Shown here: positions 25,949 through 33,826 of the stretch, one piece after another | How positions within the stretch are numbered: the stretch's first letter is position 1 | How the letters are laid out: each line of letters begins with the position of its first letter | DNA from: a virus | Direction: 5' to 3' (one strand) | Virus record (IMG/VR): IMGVR_UViG_3300020411_004289 | Location: 1 to 64,000 of that record | Length of the DNA: 64,000 nucleotides | The notes under the pieces: generated by a model | What the model was told of the DNA's origin: nothing | Database searches by the model: none | The model's input: only the letters and a program-made list of their open reading frames with translations | Translations under genes and position numbers: made by a program

Positions 25949-27465
25949 AAAAGATCTGTCTTGTTATACCTCCGTCTCCTTTTTTGCTAGATGAGAGAGT
26001 TTTTGTACAATTAGGAGTATTAAAGATCGCTGCAGTTCTAGAAGAAGAAAATATTGGCGTTGATGTACTAGATCTGAATGGCGTGGAAAACTTCTTAGAT
26101 GCTTTAGAAGATTATATCGTAACCCACAGTGAAACACATGTGTTTGGAATTACAGCAACTACCCCTCAAATGCCTCATGCAGTTCAAATAAACAACAGAA
26201 TAAAGACTATCAATAAATCACTCAAGACAATTATAGGTGGCCCTCATGTGACTTTAATGCATGCAGCTGCAAAAAGAGAAAAAGCAAAAATAAATGCAGG
26301 GAGTTTGCGTGCCACAAAAGAAGTAGAAAATATTAGTCGTCTATTTGATGTTTTGGTTTGTGGTGACGGAGAATTAGCGATAACCAAAGCGATGGATATC
26401 GATACCGGTGTCATCGATGCAGATGATAGAAAGAGTGAACTGTTTCTTTCTAGAAACAAGCTTAAAGAAATGCCAATGCCGGCACGTCACTTAGTAGATC
26501 TAGACTCATATCATTACGAAATCGAAGGCCACAGGGCGACTAGCTTAATAGCACAACTAGGTTGTCCGTTTCAGTGTACGTTTTGTAGTGGAAGAAACTC
26601 ACCTTTCTTAAGAAATATTCGAGTACGCCCTGTAGATTTAATCGTAGAAGAAGTCAAGAGACTACATTTAGAGTACGGCTATACCGGCTTTATGTTTTAT
26701 GATGATGAACTAAATGTCAACAAAAAGCTAATGATTCAGTTAATGAACAAGGTATCAGATCTTCAAGATAATCTAGGTGTTGACTTTAGATTAAGAGGTT
26801 TTGTAAAAGCTGAGCTTTTTACAGAAGAACAAGCCAAGGCAATGTACCGAGCCGGCTTTAGATGGCTACTAACAGGCTTTGAGTCGGGCGATGATAGAAT
26901 ACTAGACAACATAAAAAAGCGTGCATCCAAAGAAGACAATACAAGGTGTGTTGAGATCGCAAAAAACAATAACCTTAAAGTAAAAGCTCTGATGTCAATA
27001 GGACATGCCGGCGAAAGCAGAGAATCTATCGCCAATACACAGCAATGGCTACTCGATGTCGAGCCAGATGACTTTGACTGCACTATAATAACGACATACC
27101 CAGGGTCTCCATACTTTGATGAAGCAATAAAGACAGGAAATCACTACACATATACTTCAGATGTGTCTGGCGATAAGCTTTATCAAGCACCGCTAGATTA
27201 TTTGGTTGAACTGGACTACTATAAGGGTGATCCCGACGGCGGCTACGTTTCTTATGTGTGGACTGACCATGTTTCACAAGAAGAGTTGGTTAGTGAAAGA
27301 GACAAGCTGGAAAAAACTGTAAGAGAAAAACTAAACATTCGCTTTAATCCTGCGCGCCCCGGAATAAAGTACGAACATTCAATGGGAATGGGAAATACAC
27401 AGCTTCCAGCTAGCATTCTAAGATCTTCTATGAACGATCTAAGCAATGAACAAAAAGGAAAATAG
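25945..27465 (+). CDS. B12-binding radical SAM protein, candidate phosphonate methylase (Fom3-like)
   Basis: A 506-residue protein. Residues 1-150 form a cobalamin-binding-like Rossmann domain (LGVLKIAAVLEEENI, TATTPQMPHAVQI, TIIGGPHVT). The radical SAM core follows, with Cys207, Cys211 and Cys214 in GCPFQCTFCSG holding the 4Fe-4S cluster, then FMFYDDELNVN and LLTGFESGDD. Such enzymes methylate unactivated carbon or phosphorus, as Fom3 (HEP-CMP) and PhpK do. Position as last gene of the phosphonate run, overlapping the reductase, suggests a phosphonate intermediate as substrate. The superfamily is secure; methylase function and substrate are inference, since some B12-radical SAM enzymes catalyse other reactions. 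Confidence 0.88.
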   Translation: MKKICLVIPPSPFLLDERVFVQLGVLKIAAVLEEENIGVDVLDLNGVENFLDALEDYIVTHSETHVFGITATTPQMPHAVQINNRIKTINKSLKTIIGGPHVTLMHAAAKREKAKINAGSLRATKEVENISRLFDVLVCGDGELAITKAMDIDTGVIDADDRKSELFLSRNKLKEMPMPARHLVDLDSYHYEIEGHRATSLIAQLGCPFQCTFCSGRNSPFLRNIRVRPVDLIVEEVKRLHLEYGYTGFMFYDDELNVNKKLMIQLMNKVSDLQDNLGVDFRLRGFVKAELFTEEQAKAMYRAGFRWLLTGFESGDDRILDNIKKRASKEDNTRCVEIAKNNNLKVKALMSIGHAGESRESIANTQQWLLDVEPDDFDCTIITTYPGSPYFDEAIKTGNHYTYTSDVSGDKLYQAPLDYLVELDYYKGDPDGGYVSYVWTDHVSQEELVSERDKLEKTVREKLNIRFNPARPGIKYEHSMGMGNTQLPASILRSSMNDLSNEQKGK

Positions 27466-27467
27466 AA

Positions 27468-28517
27468 ATGAAAATATTCTTAGAAACATACGACCAGAGA
27501 TACGGAGATAGAATTGCGTTTTTAGGCACGATTCAGAATCAGCTAAGTGATCATCACGATATTATGTTTGTTAGTTCGTACGAAGAAGCAGACATTCTTA
27601 TGAGTCAGCAGGTTTCTTATTTGCCCAATCTAGACTTCTGTCTTAACCAAAAAAAGCCTGTCATAATCATTGAGGTAAATGACTCTGCTTCAATTAAAAA
27701 TAATGAAATGAGAAAAGCAATAAAAAATCCAGTTGTAAAAGGGTTTTTTAAAGTAACCAATTTCAAAGATATCGAAAATCACAACAAACCTACTACAGGT
27801 GAGAGATACCATGCAAATTTCATAAATCAGCATGCAAACTTAGGAGAGGTCAAAGAGCATATCGTAAAATTTACAGACGAAGAGCTTCTAAAAATTCAGT
27901 GTGCATCGCCATCTTTTCTGAACTTTAGAATGGATCAGGTTAGAAAAGCAGATGGACTAGCTAACAGTAACAGACCTATTGATGTAAATTTTGCAGGTAC
28001 AACAGACTATACAAAAAATAAAAATTATGTCAATCTACCTGAAGGTGATCCTAAGCTAGCCTTACCACTACTAATCGGCATGCATAGAAAATGGGCAATC
28101 TCAGAGATTGTAGACGCAACAAAAGATCAAAACTTAAAGTCAATAATTGTAGATCATAAACCAATGTCACAACCTGAGTATTGGAACTCTCTTTATAGTT
28201 CTAAGGTGTGTATTTCTCCATGGGGATTTGGGGCTTATAACTGGAGAGATTATGAGGCAATCTATTTGGGCGCTTTGCTAGTAAAGCCTAATACTGACTT
28301 TCTAGAGACATATTGCGATCTCTTTAGAGCCGGCGAAAACTATGTTGAATGCGATCAAAATTTTGCTAATCTTCAATCCGTTTTAAAAGATTGTCTAGAA
28401 AATTATAATGATTATACACCCATAAGAGAGAATGCTCTTAAGACTCTAAATGATCATCACGATATAGAAAAAATAGCCGCAAGGTTTGCAAAACAATTAG
28501 GCAATTGTCTAAAGTAA
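27468..28517 (+). CDS. Glycosyltransferase-like protein (exostosin/CgeB type C-terminus)
   Basis: A 349-residue protein that starts two bases after the radical SAM gene, with AAGGAAAA before it. The C-terminal half has SSKVCISPWGFGAYNWRDYE followed by AIYLGALLVKPNTDFLET, the donor-side segment of GT-B-like transferases of the exostosin and spore-coat CgeB groups. The N-terminal half is poorly conserved. It may transfer a sugar, or the activated phosphonate unit, onto the glycan. The latter is speculation from position. Confidence 0.65.
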   Translation: MKIFLETYDQRYGDRIAFLGTIQNQLSDHHDIMFVSSYEEADILMSQQVSYLPNLDFCLNQKKPVIIIEVNDSASIKNNEMRKAIKNPVVKGFFKVTNFKDIENHNKPTTGERYHANFINQHANLGEVKEHIVKFTDEELLKIQCASPSFLNFRMDQVRKADGLANSNRPIDVNFAGTTDYTKNKNYVNLPEGDPKLALPLLIGMHRKWAISEIVDATKDQNLKSIIVDHKPMSQPEYWNSLYSSKVCISPWGFGAYNWRDYEAIYLGALLVKPNTDFLETYCDLFRAGENYVECDQNFANLQSVLKDCLENYNDYTPIRENALKTLNDHHDIEKIAARFAKQLGNCLK

Positions 28518-28540
28518 CCAAGTTAGGAGGTAACGTTACG

Positions 28541-29383
28541 ATGTATAACATTGGAATTATCGGCCATGGATTTGTAGGCACAGCAATCGTACATGGATTT
28601 TCTTTACATGCAAATATAAAAATATACGACAAGGATGCAACTAAGTCGACTCACTCACTAGAAGAAGTAGTAAATAGTTCAGATTTTGTCTTTATTGGAG
28701 TGCCGACTCCTATGACTAATGTATTGGGTGGAAAAATAGACTTGTCTATAATGGACAGTGTAATGTCAGAAATTAACGACCTACACAAAGGAAATGACAC
28801 CGTCTTTATTATTAAGTCAACAGTTGTCCCAGGAACAGTTGAAAAATATATTGAGATGTACCCGAACCTAGAGATTGCTTTTAATCCTGAGTTTCTAACT
28901 GAGCGAGCTGCCCGTCTAGACTTTATTAATACAGCTAGAATAGTAATAGGCGGATCTGAAAGCACTTGTCAAAAAGTAGAAGATCTTTACAGAGTAAGAT
29001 TTCCTTATACGAAAATTATTAAGACTGATCCTGCCACAGCACAGTTTATAAAATACATGGCTAACTGTTTTTTTGCTACAAAGGTATCGTTTATGAACGA
29101 AATGAGGCAAGCAGCAAATAAGCTAGGGTGTGACTGGGATGATACTATGGAAGGTTTCATAACAGATGGTAGAATTGGAAATTCACATTTAGACGTTCCT
29201 GGGCATGATGGTCATTGTGGTTTCGGGGGAAAATGCTTCCCAAAAGATTTAAATGCGTTTATTTCTCTTTTTGAGTCTATAGGAATAGATCCACTAGTCA
29301 TGAAAGCAGCCTGGGAAAAGAATTTAGAAGTTAGAAAAGAGTTAGACTGGAATTCAATTGAAGGAGCGGTTTCAAAGAAATGA
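28541..29383 (+). CDS. UDP-glucose/GDP-mannose dehydrogenase family protein, C-terminally short
   Basis: A 280-residue enzyme. The ATG at 28541 has a perfect AGGAGG ribosome-binding site 10 bases before it, which beats a TTG at 28505. IGIIGHGFVGTAI is the NAD-binding motif, NPEFLTERAA the central signature, and GFGGKCFPKD the catalytic loop with Cys232. The family is normally 390-450 residues; the C-terminal UDP-sugar-binding domain is missing. It would oxidise C6 of a nucleotide sugar to a uronic acid, or act on an alternative substrate because of the missing domain. It is followed by two epimerase genes. Confidence 0.85.
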   Translation: MYNIGIIGHGFVGTAIVHGFSLHANIKIYDKDATKSTHSLEEVVNSSDFVFIGVPTPMTNVLGGKIDLSIMDSVMSEINDLHKGNDTVFIIKSTVVPGTVEKYIEMYPNLEIAFNPEFLTERAARLDFINTARIVIGGSESTCQKVEDLYRVRFPYTKIIKTDPATAQFIKYMANCFFATKVSFMNEMRQAANKLGCDWDDTMEGFITDGRIGNSHLDVPGHDGHCGFGGKCFPKDLNAFISLFESIGIDPLVMKAAWEKNLEVRKELDWNSIEGAVSKK

Positions 29384-30285
29384 AATCCGTTGTAACAGGT
29401 GGTTGCGGCTTCATAGGAAGTCATATCGTAGATGCGCTGCATGATCTAGGGCACACAGTAGAAGTCATTGATGATCTGTCTGCTCCTGAAAATGAAAAAT
29501 TTTATTTTCATAATAATGATAAAAAAGTAACATATCACCAGCTAGATATCAGCAAAGATGACTGTGAAAATATTTTTGAAAATGTAGACTTTGTATTTCA
29601 TTTAGCAGCCCGAAGTAGAATTCAACCAACAATAGGAAGCCCGGGCGAATGTTTCGAGGTAAATGTGGTTGGCACGCAGAGGGTCTTAGAGTGGTCTAGA
29701 ATGCATTCTGCAAAGAGACTAATATATTCAGGTACGTCATCACTATATGGTCACCAGAATGTAATTCCGTTTCAGCCAAATATGCCCACTGATTGCTTAA
29801 ACCCATATTCGATGTCAAAATGGATGGGCGAGCAAATTTGTAAATTATACAGCCAGATGTATACTATGCCAAGTATTGTTTTGCGATATTTTAATGTCTA
29901 CGGCCCACGAGAGCCCGTTAAAGGACACTACGCTCCGGTTATCGGTCTATTCAAGAGGCAAGTAAAAGAAGAAAAACCTATGACAATAGTAGGGGATGGA
30001 AATCAAAAGAGAGACTTCACATACATCGATGATGTGGTTCAGTCAAATATTTGCGCAATGAACTTGCCAGAAAATTTTTCAAAATTTGAAATCTATAATG
30101 TGGGAACAGGTAAAAATTATAGCATAAATGAAGTAGCTAATCTGGTGAGTAGCGACGCAGAAAGAATTAATATTTCATCCCGTCCGGCCGAAGTAAGAGA
30201 AACTTTAGCAGACATACAAAAAACTTCAAATGACTTAGGGTGGAGCCCTAAATTCAGCTTAGAAGAAAAAATACTTTCATACTAA
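29380..30285 (+). CDS. NAD-dependent nucleotide-sugar epimerase/dehydratase
   Basis: A 301-residue extended short-chain dehydrogenase. VTGGCGFIGSHIVDAL is the NAD-binding motif, HLAARSRIQPTI the active-site region, SGTSSLYG the catalytic Ser/Thr strand and NPYSMSKWMGEQ the YxxxK pair, followed by LRYFNVYGP. It overlaps the dehydrogenase gene by ATGA. It probably converts UDP- or GDP-sugars, such as a C4 epimerisation or uronate decarboxylation. Exact chemistry cannot be read. Confidence 0.9.
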   Translation: MKSVVTGGCGFIGSHIVDALHDLGHTVEVIDDLSAPENEKFYFHNNDKKVTYHQLDISKDDCENIFENVDFVFHLAARSRIQPTIGSPGECFEVNVVGTQRVLEWSRMHSAKRLIYSGTSSLYGHQNVIPFQPNMPTDCLNPYSMSKWMGEQICKLYSQMYTMPSIVLRYFNVYGPREPVKGHYAPVIGLFKRQVKEEKPMTIVGDGNQKRDFTYIDDVVQSNICAMNLPENFSKFEIYNVGTGKNYSINEVANLVSSDAERINISSRPAEVRETLADIQKTSNDLGWSPKFSLEEKILSY

Positions 30286-30297
30286 AGAGGAAAAAAG

Positions 30298-31236
30298 ATG
30301 AGCAAATTATTAGTAACAGGAGGTTTAGGATTTATCGGTTCAAACTTAGTAAAAAAGCTAAGTGAGATGGAATTAGATGTCGTAGTTGTTGACAACAGAT
30401 CGTCGAGCAGAGAAGATGCAAATGAAGTAGAAATGTCTTTGCCTGAAGTTGAGTTTATTAATGCATGCTACACAGATGAAAGCCTGATTAGAAGAATTAA
30501 AGAAAAAGAATTTGACACAGTTTTTCATGTTGCTGCTATCCCTAGAGTTAGTTACTCTGTTGAGAACCCAACAGTAACGACTGACAATAACGTCGCAAAG
30601 ACGGTAAAATTAATGGAGGCATGTGCCGGAAATATTAGAAGATTTGTCTTTTCTTCTTCCTCTTCTGTTTACGGAGGTGCTGATATTTTACCAACTCCAA
30701 ACAGTCATTCAAAAAGTCCAAAATCTCCATACGCATGGCAAAAAAGCTGTATTGAGGATTTAATAGAAGTGTTTTGTAATCTTTATGAATTTGATGCTGT
30801 AAGCTTGAGATACTTTAATGTCTTTGGTCCAGGCCAATTTGGAGGATCTGCGTATGCAACTGCAATTTCTGCATGGTGTCATGCGATAAAGACCGGAGGG
30901 GTACTGAGAAAAGACGGCACCGGAGAGCAGTCTAGAGACATGTGCTACGTCGATAATGTTGTTAATGCAAATATTCTTGCAATGAATTCTAAGAAACAAT
31001 TCTTAGGGCAAAAATTTAATGTTGCTTGCGGAGACAGAACATCCAATAATCAAATACTAGACGCACTAACAGAAAGGTTTGGAAAGTTAAGCATTAACAA
31101 TGTGCCCTTCAGGAAGGGAGACGTAATGCATACTCAGGCTGATATAAGTCAAACTACTGCTGAGCTAGGTTATACACCGTCTGTTAGATTTTGGGAAGGA
31201 TTTAAAAAGACATTAGAATGGTGGGATCTGGCCTAA
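30298..31236 (+). CDS. NAD-dependent nucleotide-sugar epimerase
   Basis: A 312-residue extended short-chain dehydrogenase with GAGGAAAA before the ATG. VTGGLGFIGSNLVKKL binds NAD, FSSSSSVYGG and SPYAWQKSCIEDL hold the Ser and YxxxK catalytic residues, and LRYFNVFGPGQ follows. It is a diverged paralogue of the preceding gene. Together with the sugar dehydrogenase this suggests in-phage production of a special nucleotide sugar, likely a uronic acid derivative or UDP-GlcNAc C4 epimer. Confidence 0.9.
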   Translation: MSKLLVTGGLGFIGSNLVKKLSEMELDVVVVDNRSSSREDANEVEMSLPEVEFINACYTDESLIRRIKEKEFDTVFHVAAIPRVSYSVENPTVTTDNNVAKTVKLMEACAGNIRRFVFSSSSSVYGGADILPTPNSHSKSPKSPYAWQKSCIEDLIEVFCNLYEFDAVSLRYFNVFGPGQFGGSAYATAISAWCHAIKTGGVLRKDGTGEQSRDMCYVDNVVNANILAMNSKKQFLGQKFNVACGDRTSNNQILDALTERFGKLSINNVPFRKGDVMHTQADISQTTAELGYTPSVRFWEGFKKTLEWWDLA

Positions 31237-31237
31237 C

Positions 31238-31675
31238 ATGTCGAATAAAAAATTCAATACCGGGATAATATGTGGCTCATTTGATGTATTGCATCCTGGT
31301 TATACTCGTATGTTTGAAGACGCAAAAACAGTTTGCAAAACTTTAATTGTCGCCTTACAAGGAGATCCGACGATTGATCGACCAAAAAAATGCAAACCTG
31401 TACAGTCACTTTCAGATCGTATTGAGATTCTAGGAGCGCTAAAACATGTTGATCATATTGTCACTTATAACACAGAAGCTGAGCTAGAAAAACTCCTGGG
31501 CGAAGTACAGTATGATGTGAGAATCTTAGGGACAGATTATCAGAATAGAAAAGACTATACAGGGTTCAAGTACGGAAAGCCAGTATATTTTCACAAGAGA
31601 GATCATGATTACTCTACAACTAAACTTAAAGACTTGATATACAGAGAAAGAAGTCGCACCCTTGAAAACAATTGA
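31238..31675 (+). CDS. Cytidylyltransferase-like protein (TagD family)
   Basis: A 145-residue single-domain nucleotidyltransferase. ICGSFDVLHPGYTRMF aligns with the HxGH-bearing start of glycerol-3-phosphate and related cytidylyltransferases, but the second His is Tyr (HPGY at 19-22). The middle QSLSDRIEILGALKHVDHI and the C-terminal HDYSTTKLKDLI keep the RxxxL and (I/Y)STT-K signatures. It may make a CDP- or CMP-activated alcohol phosphate, possibly for glycan tailoring. This is a second cytidylyltransferase in addition to the one fused to PEP mutase. Confidence 0.82.
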   Translation: MSNKKFNTGIICGSFDVLHPGYTRMFEDAKTVCKTLIVALQGDPTIDRPKKCKPVQSLSDRIEILGALKHVDHIVTYNTEAELEKLLGEVQYDVRILGTDYQNRKDYTGFKYGKPVYFHKRDHDYSTTKLKDLIYRERSRTLENN

Positions 31676-31705
31676 AGACTTAACTAGAAACATCTATATT
31701 TTAAT

Positions 31706-32530
31706 ATGAATAATTTTCCGACAAATAAACCACATGTATCATATTCAGAAGTAAGGTGCTGGAAAGAATGCCCATATCGACACAAACTTCTGCATATTGA
31801 CAAAATAGACGTTTTTAAACCTTCTCCGTATTTAGACTTTGGGACACAAGTACACGAAGGTTGTGAAAGCTATTTGAACACCAGAACAATTCCAAAGCAA
31901 AAACTTTTAGAGAATATTAGGGCTGCATGGGAGAAAAATGGCTTTGATGATCCCGAATGGGTAAAGCAACAGCCCGGGTGGTACAAATATCATCCAGTTG
32001 AGGAGTGGTGTACATGGGCTTCGAATATGTGGGATGATGTTCCTAAATTCTTAGATGAAACTTTTCCTAATTGGGAGCCAGTCTCTGCAGAGGAAGAGCT
32101 TTACGAGGATATCGAAAACAAAGATATAAAATTTAAGGGTTTTATTGATGTAATCATAAAAACTCCTCGAAAAAATGGTACTTGGAAGTATTGGATTCTC
32201 GACTGGAAAACTGCAAAGTCATATGGTTGGGATAGAAGAAAAAAGCAAGATTTTCTAACACAAGCACAAATTGTACTTTACAAGCATTTTTGGGCAACTA
32301 AAAACAATATACCTTTAAAGGATGTAAGTTGTGGCTTTATCCTTTTAAAGCGAGGCGGCAAGCCAGGAAATATGTGCGACTTTTTTCAAATATCATCAGG
32401 CCCAAAAGCAATTGAGAAGGCCAGAAAAATGGTCAAAAATATGATAGGCACTGTACAAAGAAAGTTTTTTATGAAAAACAGGGATTCTTGCACATTTTGT
32501 GACTTTAAAAATACGCCTCACTGTACATAA
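31706..32530 (+). CDS. PD-(D/E)XK nuclease with Cas4/AddB-type Fe-S cysteines
   Basis: A 274-residue nuclease. HVSYSEVRCWKECPYRHKL and FGTQVHEGCESY (His50) are RecB/Cas4-type starts; FKGFIDVIIK and WILDWKTAKSY supply the catalytic Asp and D-x-K residues. Cysteines at 18 and 22 plus a C-terminal CTFCDFKNTPHC cluster suggest a 4Fe-4S site as in Cas4, Dna2 and AddB. It interrupts the glycan genes and is likely a recombination or replication exonuclease. The start follows an AT-rich TATATTTTAAT stretch rather than a clear ribosome-binding site. No cas1/cas2 or repeat array is nearby. Confidence 0.85.
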   Translation: MNNFPTNKPHVSYSEVRCWKECPYRHKLLHIDKIDVFKPSPYLDFGTQVHEGCESYLNTRTIPKQKLLENIRAAWEKNGFDDPEWVKQQPGWYKYHPVEEWCTWASNMWDDVPKFLDETFPNWEPVSAEEELYEDIENKDIKFKGFIDVIIKTPRKNGTWKYWILDWKTAKSYGWDRRKKQDFLTQAQIVLYKHFWATKNNIPLKDVSCGFILLKRGGKPGNMCDFFQISSGPKAIEKARKMVKNMIGTVQRKFFMKNRDSCTFCDFKNTPHCT

Positions 32531-32566
32531 TTTACTGGGCCTAAAACAAGAGTAGGATTATCTTAT

Positions 32567-33826
32567 ATGAATGAAAAGCTAAAAATATTAATATTGTCTG
32601 ATCACGCGCTTTCCACTTCGGGCGTGGGTTGCCAGACTCGATTTTTGGTTAACGGTCTAGTAGAAAAAGGCTGTTGGACTGTTAGGCAATTTGGTGCCGC
32701 AATCAAGCATGCCAATTATGATACTGTTGTTGTTAATGACGATTTCATCATCAAGCCGATCGATGGTTTCGGTAATAGAGATATGATTTTACAAACATTA
32801 GCAATGGAAAAACCTGACGTAATTCTTCTTTTTACAGACCCTAGATTCTTTATCTGGCTATGGGAAATGGAAGATGAGATTCATGATGTATGCCCAATAG
32901 CATACTGGCATGTCTGGGACAACAACCCACCGCCGGAATTTAATAAAGTGTTATATGAGTCAACTGATCTAATCAATTGTCACTCATATTTGACTTATGA
33001 AATTGTTTCAAAAATGTTCCCGAAGAAAACCAACTTTATTCCTCATTCTTTACCTGAAGATATCTTCTATCCACTTCCAAAAAATGAAATAAAGACGCAT
33101 AGAGTCAATCTAATAGGCTCGGAGCGAAAAGATCATTTTGTTGCATTTTGGGTTAATAGAAATGCTAGAAGAAAGAGGCCCAATGATGTTTTGTGGGGAT
33201 GGGCTGAGTTTGTTAAAAATGTAAAAGAAAAGCACGGAAAGTCTGATGTAACTCTTTTAATGCACACTGACCCACAAGATCAGGAAGGTCCAAACCTTTT
33301 AGCGACATGTGATCATTTAGGAATCAGTGACAGCGTAGTATTCTCAAATCAAAGAGTAGACTTTGATCAAATGAATATACTGCACAATATATCAGATGTT
33401 TGTGTAAACATTGCCTATGCCGAAGGATTTGGCTTGGCAACGTTAGAGGCTATGCAAACAGGAAATCCAATTATTGCGCTCAAGACAGGCGGTCTAACTA
33501 GACAGGTTGTTGATCATAGAGACGGCTCAGAAAATGGAATTGCACTTGATGTGTCCTATAGATCTTTAGTAGGTTCACAAAATGTGCCTTACATTTACGA
33601 AGACTATTGTTCACATACAGACACTGCTGATGCATTAATGAAGATGTACGAGATGTCTAGTGAAGAAAGAGAATCGCTAGGGCAAAAAGCTAGAAATTAT
33701 GTACTCTCTGAATTTTCTCATCAAGGGACTATTGATGCTTGGCACGAGACTTTGTTTAACTTGGTTAAAAACTGGAAAGAGAGCAAAACACCCCAGTGGA
33801 CAATTGAAGAGGTGAATACAAAATGA
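32567..33826 (+). CDS. GT4 glycosyltransferase
   Basis: A 419-residue GT-B enzyme. The N-terminal domain begins KILILSDHALSTSGVGCQTR (acceptor-site loop). The C-terminal domain has AFWVNRNARRKRP with the donor phosphate-binding Arg/Lys and AYAEGFGLATLEAMQTGNP with the E-x7-E pair, followed by IALKTGGLTRQVV. Length is normal for the family. Its stop overlaps the start of the next GT4 gene, so the two probably act in sequence. Confidence 0.9.
   Translation: MNEKLKILILSDHALSTSGVGCQTRFLVNGLVEKGCWTVRQFGAAIKHANYDTVVVNDDFIIKPIDGFGNRDMILQTLAMEKPDVILLFTDPRFFIWLWEMEDEIHDVCPIAYWHVWDNNPPPEFNKVLYESTDLINCHSYLTYEIVSKMFPKKTNFIPHSLPEDIFYPLPKNEIKTHRVNLIGSERKDHFVAFWVNRNARRKRPNDVLWGWAEFVKNVKEKHGKSDVTLLMHTDPQDQEGPNLLATCDHLGISDSVVFSNQRVDFDQMNILHNISDVCVNIAYAEGFGLATLEAMQTGNPIIALKTGGLTRQVVDHRDGSENGIALDVSYRSLVGSQNVPYIYEDYCSHTDTADALMKMYEMSSEERESLGQKARNYVLSEFSHQGTIDAWHETLFNLVKNWKESKTPQWTIEEVNTK

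Noticed and set aside
22981-27465. A complete fosfomycin antibiotic pathway
   Set aside because: No HppE (Fom4) epoxidase, FomD or resistance kinase gene is seen, so only the early steps are supported.
31706-32530. Cas4 of a CRISPR system
   Set aside because: No direct-repeat array and no cas1 or cas2 gene is present; a RecB-like phage nuclease explains the motifs better.
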